From Asterias rubens (lineage: Eukaryota; Echinodermata; Asteroidea; Forcipulatida; Asteriidae): DNA of 64,000 bases. Position 1 is the first letter of the stretch; every line of letters begins with the position of its first letter. The position numbers were made by a program, and so were the translations under genes. Shown here one piece after another: positions 59,401 to 64,000 of the stretch. The stretch spans positions 5,210,501-5,274,500 of the forward strand of contig NC_047062.1 in NCBI RefSeq assembly GCF_902459465.1, given 5' to 3'. The notes under the pieces were generated by a model. The model was given only the letters and a program-made list of their open reading frames with translations. It did not search any database and was not told where the DNA came from.

Positions 59401-61595
59401 CTACTCAGTTATTCGTGCCGCCACCACTACAAAAATAGACGCAACTACCGGGGCGGTGCCTGTTCGGTGAACCAATCGTGTCGCTCACAACTATTCACGA
59501 CAACGTAATTAACTTACAAAACACAATCAGACATCATTGACACAATCCTTTAATCCTTTCAGCTTGAATTTTACAATTGCAATGCATCTTTGGAATTAAA
59601 AATTAGCCGCGAGTAGTGTCAAAGTTGCAACTATTTGAGCAGTAAATTTCACAAGTAGTCCAGGCCTAGATTTGACCACAACAAGCTTAGCTCACCCATC
59701 ATCATGACTCTGGTGTTCCTTGCGAATGCCACGTTGACAAAGCTGAGCATGGTGGACATCACGCCGATCTGTGCCAACACAAGGTCCTTGTGTATCGCAC
59801 GCTCCTTCCCAATACACCAAAACAGTAATGGTAACACCGCGATCAGGACGGCCCCTTTTAGAATGTTCTTTAGCGCCATGAAGAAACCGATGGTAAAGGC
59901 GTCCCAGCTCAGGGGAGAGTGCTTGGAGAAGAGAACTAGTAAGTCCATTTCACCTGGATTTAGAACAAATTTAGCAACATTAAACAATGTATTAAAAAAA
60001 AACGCACAAAAAAGCTCTATGGCACAATAGTACTTCTGGAGTTTGTGCATACAGGTATTAATAATAGGAATGGTTTTAAAACATTGCATCAAAGCACACT
60101 TTTATGACCCCTGTTCATTGGGCCTGAAGCATCCCTGAAACCATTTCAACTCCTTTGGGGGTGTGCCCAGCACCAGCAAGCTAATGGGCTTACAGCATAA
60201 TCCATCACATAAAAAATCTCTACCCTCAAAGGTACCCGTTTACTCCTAGTTGATGTGAAGCATATTGAAGTGTCTTGCTCAAGAACAGAGTGTCGACATC
60301 AGCGGGATTTGAATTCACACTCCGATGACTTAGCCATCAGAACTTGAGTTCCTTGTTCTAGACACACGGCCAAGATAGCTTCAAAAGGTGCCAGTACTTG
60401 CTGTGACACAGTGACAGCTGTAATTTAGCAAATTCTACAATTTTACAATCTGATGGGCAAGCGAAGAATCTTTGCATGTGTATAGCAATAGGAGACTTTC
60501 TGGGACGATAGGTGGCAGCAGACTTACCGGGTAAATCAATTGTTCTCAGAATTATGTGCATGCTCAGAACTACGTAAACAATGGAAATTTACACGGAAAG
60601 TCTGCTGCCACCTAGCATTGGAAAGTCCCCCATATAATTTGTGATTGCATTTTACAGGTAAAATGTTTTACCCTGCAACAGTAAGTGGAAGCCACATTGA
60701 TGGAAGGTTTCTGTATCAAAGCAGCACCACAACAACGGGTCTCATACATACCTGACATTCCAATAACGCTTAGTAGGTTGATTATTTGAACAGTTATCAA
60801 ATATTTTCTCTTCTTTCCTGGCCTTTTTGCGAAGAAAACAGTGAGAGAACGGCGCATACTATCGAGGATGGGACCGAAGCACAAACACCATCTTGGTAGA
60901 CACCCAGACCCAACCGGCTTATCCTTCTCATCTAAACCATGTCTGTGTTCCACTTTCAGCGATTCGGTCAAACAACAAACGATGTACAAAATGATCACAA
61001 TTTGAATGAGTAGTACAAGTAGGTAGATGGCGGTGAAGCCATGTTCTAGATCACCCAAGGAGCCTGCGCAGAGGAGTCCAACAGTCCCACCGATGAAAAC
61101 CATGGCCTCTAGGATGCCGAAGCGTTTGGTTCGAGACGAGTGGTCAGTTATGTCAGCCATATAGCTCACGATTGTCACATAGGCTGCTCCTATACTGCCG
61201 GTCATTCCAATAGCTAAGGCAGCAATGATAATGTATCCTAGGGGAGTGGTTATGTAGTAAGAAGTATATGCAAACACTGACGCAGAAATGGCTGTGCCTA
61301 TGGGGGGAAGGATCATGATGTTCTTGCGGCCAACGCGGTCGCTTGTGGCTCCGAGAAACATGGACATAAATGCGCCCGGAATGTTTGTGCAGATGTTGAA
61401 GAACAGAATCCAATGCGAGGCGCCTGTCTGGACTGCATCCTCAGCGGCTTTGTCGGAGCTCAGATTGGCGCACACCGTGTCGCTGTAGCTCGTTGAGCAG
61501 ACCTTCTTGATGAAGAAGAGTTGGTTTGTTGTGAACATGATGAACATACTCATCATGTAGAGGAAGAGAACAGGCTCCACGGTCACTGACGCCAT
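53325..61595 (-). CDS. SLC46-like (proton-coupled folate transporter family) carrier, full gene span (6 exons, 503 aa)
   Basis: Joining 61595-60752, 59953-59696, 58244-58161, 57077-56921, 55031-54985 and 53446-53325 gives a continuous 503-codon frame. The N-terminal VEP (6-8) followed by helix 1 is typical of SLC46. An extracellular loop with Cys33, Cys42 and an N-glycosylation sequon NLS (44-46) follows. GATSDRVGRKN (82-92) is the MFS motif A between helices 2 and 3, with Asp86 matching the Asp of the folate-carrier DXXGR motif. A basic central loop follows CLTESLK, then helices 7-12, and a hydrophilic tail ends LPEHLQVSLNNL. Family members are proton-driven or lysosomal carriers of folates and small metabolites; the substrate here is unknown. 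An upstream in-frame ATG (61664) lies before a likely acceptor, so 61595 is preferred. Confidence 0.87.
53714..54090 (-). mobile_element. TTAA-flanked palindromic MITE, family A, copy 8
   Basis: Full-length inverted copy. Its ends are TTAAAGGCAGTGGACACTAT and ATAGTGTCCACTGTCTTTAA. The central palindrome TTTCGAGACCTC/GAGGTCTCGAAA is intact. Confidence 0.82.
54100..54190 (-). repeat. SINE fragment
   Basis: Carries CTTGAATTCACACTCTGATG, the B-box-adjacent block of the relic at 60100-60373, followed by AACACTCAGCCACAAG. Confidence 0.45.
54985..55031 (-). CDS. SLC46-like exon 5 (47 nt)
   Basis: A very small exon encoding WLQYDMKKSIRWGRN. Acceptor TTATTAACAG and donor GTGAGT are both strong, and the phase (two bases in, one base out) fits both neighbours. 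Confidence 0.82.
55032..56920 (-). other. SLC46-like intron 4
   Basis: AT-rich with a LINE/SINE-tail-like segment near 55390-55440 (ATATAGTGCCTTATGCTAGG) and a family A MITE (56303-56672). No exon was seen. Confidence 0.5.
56303..56672 (-). mobile_element. TTAA-flanked palindromic MITE, family A, copy 9
   Basis: Inverted copy with ends TTAAAGGCACTGGACACTAT and AAAGGTGTCCAGTGTCTTTAA-like sequence. The central palindrome is partly deleted. Confidence 0.78.
56921..57077 (-). CDS. SLC46-like exon 4 (last two helices)
   Basis: Encodes AMFACTSFLDIFCQMAGSLL and WPGFSFLIMAAVFLISLIIM. Acceptor TTCTATAG, donor GTGAGT. A broken copy of its 5' part lies upstream in intron 3 at 57352-57410. Confidence 0.87.
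57236..57532. repeat. Diverged tandem duplication in SLC46-like intron 3
   Basis: TTGGGATGTAAAGCTGT begins near 57236 and again near 57413. Both blocks continue with ACTGCATCCAGGGAAATCAT and end GTTCTATTTTCAT. The exon 4 fragment lies between them. Confidence 0.75.
57352..57410 (-). pseudogene. Partial duplicate of SLC46-like exon 4 (pseudo-exon)
   Basis: Plus-strand TCCGGGAATGATGTCAGGCA and the following AAACATGACGCCTG match the exon 4 start at 57047-57077, and ATGATACAATG matches the upstream intron. One base is missing, so the reading frame meets TGA after five codons. An acceptor-like CAACAG remains. It is a broken piece, not a functional exon. Confidence 0.75.
57700..57971 (-). mobile_element. 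TTAA-flanked palindromic MITE, family A, copy 10 (truncated)
   Basis: Lacks one end. It retains ACGGCTCCCTCTGAAGGAAT, AAGCATCTGAAAGCACACAA and the end CAACAGTGTCCAGTGTCTTTA-like sequence. Confidence 0.72.
58161..58244 (-). CDS. SLC46-like exon 3 (small, 84 nt)
   Basis: Encodes PLVGCLSGFTGAVLSSFKAQ and LVEPNEFG, a transmembrane segment plus a conserved acidic loop. Acceptor TTTAG, donor GTAAGT. Confidence 0.85.
58617..58869 (+). mobile_element. TTAA-flanked palindromic MITE, family A, copy 11 (degraded)
   Basis: Starts TTAACGGCACAGAACACCTT and ends TCCATTACCTTTAAGA. Most of the interior is deleted; CACAATGTTTTATACTATCA remains. Confidence 0.6.
59090..59222. repeat. Dispersed TTAAGAC-type repeat, solitary copy
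   Basis: Begins CAATTTCATGAAACGCTAGG, contains CTCGAGTTTGGACGAGTAAC and CGTGTTAAGTCTTAAGCTAG, and ends TTTGGTGAAATCG, an inverted match to its start. Confidence 0.55.
59696..59953 (-). CDS. SLC46-like exon 2 (helices 8 and 9 region)
   Basis: Encodes EMDLLVLFSKHSPLSWDA to FARNTRVMMM. The acceptor is CTAAATCCAG and the donor GTGAGC. The phase joins exactly on both sides. Confidence 0.87.
60100..60373 (-). repeat. tRNA-headed SINE relic
   Basis: The minus strand has TTGGCCGTGTGTCTAGAACA (degraded A-box), AGTGTGAATTCAAATCCCGC (B-box) and TTCTTGAGCAAGACACTTCA. The tail region ends near GCATCCCTGAAACCATTTCA on the plus strand. Confidence 0.55.
60489..60631. mobile_element. Short TIR element
   Basis: The left end has GGAGACTTTCTGGGACGATA then GGTGGCAGCAGACTT. 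The right end has AAGTCTGCTGCCACCTAGCA then TTGGAAAGTCCCCC. The inverted ends are about 35 bp and imperfect. Confidence 0.65.
60752..61595 (-). CDS. SLC46-like exon 1 (helices 1 to 7)
   Basis: Starts MASVTVEPVLFLYMMSM just after an acceptor-like CGTAACAG, implying a 5' UTR intron. Ends LLSVIGMSG at donor GTATGT with one base of codon 282 left. Confidence 0.87.
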
Positions 61596-61787
61596 CTTGC
61601 TGTTACGGTCAAACAGAAAAAGATATCTCATTGTAAACATGCCAAAATGAAAAAGAATAGACAATGTTAATTATTTGGAGTAGCTACAGAACAACTGATC
61701 CCCTCGGAGCTCGGAGACTAACTTGAGCCGGAAAACCAATGAATTGTGATGCTCAACACATACAAGTAGCTGTGGCTTGGGTTGGGA

Positions 61788-61877
61788 GTTTCCCTAGAAC
61801 TATGTGGTTCATTCCGTTCTCAACGAACGTGAGACCCTATACGGAACGAACCTCATAGTTCTAGGAGTAGGGAGTTA
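61788..61877. mobile_element. Palindromic element, about 90 bp
   Basis: GGGAGTTTCCCTAGAACTAT and ATAGTTCTAGGAGTAGGGAG are inverted ends. The interior has TTCATTCCGTTCTC and a partially matching GGAACGAACC. Confidence 0.55.
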
Positions 61878-62046
61878 CAGGGTTATTTTGTGACTTTAAG
61901 TGTAATCAACTTTTTTTGTACTCAAATTATAGTTCTGATTGGAAAGCATTGTTTTGTTTCTTCACTGAAAGTACTTTGTTTCTGAAAAAGCTAAAAAAAG
62001 AATAGTTCCATCTGAAGATGGAAATAAGGTCACAGGAATTTTGAAG

Positions 62047-62178
62047 GATAACTTTCCGTATGGCGCCACCACTTTTTCACTCATTTTTACAAAAAGGGAT
62101 ATCTCATTGAGGTAAATTAGATACTATATTATTTCATATCGAATGAAAAAGTGGTGGCGCCATACGGAAACTTTTCCA
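62047..62178 (+). mobile_element. GGCGCCACCAC MITE, copy 1
   Basis: Starts GGATAACTTTCCGTATGGCG and ends CGCCATACGGAAACTTTTCC. The terminal inverted repeat of about 30 bp ends in CCACTTTTTCA/TGAAAAAGTGG. The interior is an AT-rich 70 bp with GGGATATCTCATTGAGGTAA. Confidence 0.8.
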
Positions 62179-62181
62179 TTT

Positions 62182-62314
62182 GGATAACTTTCCATATGGC
62201 GCCACCACCTTTTCACTATATTGTTTTACAAAAGGGATATCTCATTGAGGTAAATTAGATACTATATTATTTTATATCGAATGAAAATGTGGTGGCGCTA
62301 TACGGAAACTTTTC
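62182..62314 (+). mobile_element. GGCGCCACCAC MITE, copy 2
   Basis: A direct tandem neighbour of copy 1, with GGATAACTTTCCATATGGCG at the start and GCGCTATACGGAAACTTTTC at the end. The same interior is present with a few substitutions. Confidence 0.8.
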
Positions 62315-63288
62315 TGTGTACTTTGCAGGTGACAACCATGTGAAAAGTTATGAAGAAGTGATGGTTCTAAAAAGAACAAAGGAACTCTGATTGAAAAAAG
62401 GTATGTGCAAGGACGCAATTTCAGGGAGTAACTTATTCTTTTGATACAACAATAGATTAGTATGACAGATTAGTGCAGACAACTTCACCATTGCTACAAT
62501 CCATTTCATTTTTTTAGTTTTTTATAAATAATTAAAACTGTGTATTTCTTGCAGTGGTTGTTTTTAATTAAATTTTTGTGTCCATCAACAGTCCACACCG
62601 AACCAGAGGCTTCAGATCATTTAAACTCAATAACTTACTGTCCAATCGTCAGTTAGTTTGTACATGATGGAGGTTAGTTAATAAAGCTTTCATCATTAAA
62701 GTTTTAACAGTCCTTTATTTTATGATAACTTCTAAGATTTGCCCTAATTTGCTGCCCACTTCGACTGTATTACACCCAGACGTCTAACAGCTTATTGCTA
62801 CGCATAATCAGATCAGTCTGGTCCACTGCAAAAAGAGCAGTCAAAGCAAAATCTGACACACGGACTGAGCCAAAGTCTCCCACAAATGTCTGTTAAAAAC
62901 AATCGTTACTTATAAGAATGTGGTATGCTTGCTTCTGCAAATGAGGAGGTTATTCAAGGTAAACAATTGTAGTAAATTTTAAGTGTTTTTAAAACGTTTA
63001 AGCCGCTAAATGTACAAACTTACTCAAAGTTTCCTCGCGTTTGCAATCAGTTGTGTTGTTAGTGCGGTTGTGTGTGTGGGATTATCTGTTGCATGCGCAC
63101 TAGACCATGCCATACCACCAGAAAAACAGAATAACACACTACAGCTGTACTGTCTCATTCCTTGAAACTTTTGGGGACAACTCGACCTTTATTTTGGACT
63201 GAATATTTGGACCGAAACGATTGCAGGTTTTGTTTGAATATATATTTTTTTTTAATGTGGCAGTTTTTATTGTTATTAAAAACATCAT

Positions 63289-63352
63289 AATTATGTTATT
63301 GTTATTATTAATATTAATATTATTAATAACATAATTATGATCTATTTAAATT
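63289..63352. repeat. AT-rich palindrome
   Basis: CATCATAATTATGTTATT and AATAACATAATTATGATC are inverted arms around a TTATTAATATTAATATTA centre. Confidence 0.65.
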
Positions 63353-63364
63353 AATTATTATTTT

Positions 63365-63497
63365 GGAAAAGTTTCCGTATGGCGCCACCACTTTTTCATT
63401 CAATATGAAATAATATAGTATCTAATTTACCTCAATGAGATATCCCTTTTTGTAAAAATGAGTGAAAAAGTGGTGGCGCCATACGGAAAGTTATCCA
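63365..63497 (-). mobile_element. GGCGCCACCAC MITE, copy 3 (inverted)
   Basis: Starts GGAAAAGTTTCCGTATGGCG and ends GCGCCATACGGAAAGTTATC, the inverted orientation of copies 1 and 2. The interior matches copy 1 almost exactly. Confidence 0.8.
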
Positions 63498-63689
63498 CTA
63501 TTTTTAAAAAGGGTTTATGAATGCAGTCGCTGACAATTGCTTCTTGTACCCCCTGACTGAGCTGACTGTACTTGGTCAGTACTGTAAAAAAAAAAAAAAA
63601 CATTATTTTTTATGTTGATAATAAGCGCTTTAATAATGGGTTTTTGCAATAATGGGCTATTAAAGGGAATCAATATGTGGTGAAGAGGT

Positions 63690-63945
63690 TTTCAACTAGT
63701 GGTTTAATCCCAAGCCTGGTTCTTGATAATTTTACCGAGACGAAGTCGAGGTAAATTATCAAGAACCAGGCCTCAGCGGGTTTAAACCACTTGTTGATGT
63801 GGCACAACTGTTTTAGCCGTTGCTCCTGACCAATAGGAATGAAGAAACTGTCTTTTAAGCACAGGTGCAAGCTTGCGTGTCACGCCCATGTTTCAACACT
63901 TTTTACTGGTCATAAACAAAGGTTTATACACACCCAGGTTTGTTT
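63690..63945. mobile_element. Composite fold-back repeat, second copy
   Basis: Contains GCCTGGTTCTTGATAATTTT and AAATTATCAAGAACCAGGCC as a hairpin, then GATGTGGCACAACTGTTTTA, CCAATAGGAATGAAGAAACT and GTCACGCCCATGTTTCAACA. These modules match 40880-41360 in inverted order. Confidence 0.55.
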
Positions 63946-64000
63946 GTTTGTTTGTGTGTTTGTTTATACGATCTTCCACTAGAGGGAACTCAGAAATCTT

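Larger units (their letters stand above)
58245..59695 (-). other. SLC46-like intron 2
   Basis: Contains a degraded family A copy (58617-58869), a GGCACCA-type repeat (about 58890-58990) and a TTAAGAC-type repeat (59090-59222). The rest has no recognised feature. Confidence 0.5.
59954..60751 (-). other. SLC46-like intron 1
   Basis: Contains a SINE relic (60100-60373) and a TIR element (60489-60631). No exon was seen. Confidence 0.5.
61596..64000. other. Upstream of SLC46-like gene, right edge of window
   Basis: No gene was supported. It includes a probable 5' UTR exon or intron next to 61600, a palindrome (61788-61877), three copies of a GGCGCCACCAC MITE (62047-62314 and 63365-63497), an AT palindrome (63289-63352) and the composite fold-back repeat (63690-63945). 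Confidence 0.5.

Noticed and set aside
60612-60751. Extension of SLC46-like exon 1 beyond GMSG
   Set aside because: The sequence passes a good donor (GTATGT) and loses similarity to the family; the next exon restores it in phase.
61596-61664. Upstream in-frame ATG adding 23 residues to the SLC46-like protein
   Set aside because: A likely acceptor (CGTAACAG) sits between this ATG and the MASVTVEP start, and family members begin close to the VEP motif.
1-64000. CRISPR arrays, bacterial operons or phage genes
   Set aside because: The sequence has spliced animal genes throughout; tandem repeats found are satellites or UTR duplications without spacer structure.

Overview
The window is animal nuclear DNA. 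It is AT-rich and intron-containing, with GT-AG introns, a split tRNA gene and many short dispersed repeats. The repeats (tRNA-headed SINEs, a TTAA-flanked palindromic MITE in about eleven copies, fold-back elements) and the mix of gene families suggest a marine deuterostome, most likely an echinoderm and perhaps a sea star. The species call is inference; no database was searched.

Four multi-exon protein genes and one tRNA can be assembled, each with splice phases that close exactly. (1) Minus strand, 8668 to 3608: a shisa-like single-pass membrane protein (4 exons, 266 aa) with a signal peptide, a six-cysteine Shisa domain, one membrane helix and a proline/glutamine-rich tail with two PPxY motifs. 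(2) Minus strand, 35068 to 18500: an SLC16/monocarboxylate-transporter-like major facilitator protein (6 exons, 559 aa) whose N-terminal tail holds three 16-residue repeats. (3) Plus strand, 37570 to 46849: a ZNF839-like nuclear protein (8 exons, 1077 aa) with one unusual C2H2 finger and an AT-hook-like motif. (4) Minus strand, 61595 to 53325: an SLC46-like (proton-coupled folate transporter family) carrier (6 exons, 503 aa). An intron-containing tRNA-Tyr gene (37220 to 37133, minus) lies between the head-to-head transporter and ZNF839 genes. A short reading frame at the left edge (314 to 105, minus) encodes a tesmin/TSO1-type CXC cysteine cluster and is probably an exon or relic.

Layout: 1-3607 holds the CXC fragment and repeats; 3608-8668 the shisa-like gene; 8669-18499 is intergenic repeat-rich DNA with a 201-bp tandem array; 18500-35068 the SLC16-like gene with an 8.8-kb first intron; 35069-37569 the divergent promoter interval with the tRNA; 37570-46849 the ZNF839-like gene; 46850-53324 a convergent repeat-rich interval; 53325-61595 the SLC46-like gene; 61596-64000 upstream DNA with a MITE cluster.

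The genes look like unrelated neighbours, not a pathway cluster. I did not find a defensible novel multi-gene system. The most distinctive observations are the phospho-site-like triple repeat in the SLC16-like protein, a probable GC-AG intron in the shisa-like gene, a tandem array that includes the SLC46-like stop codon, a broken duplicate of SLC46-like exon 4, and several palindromic or nested mobile elements.
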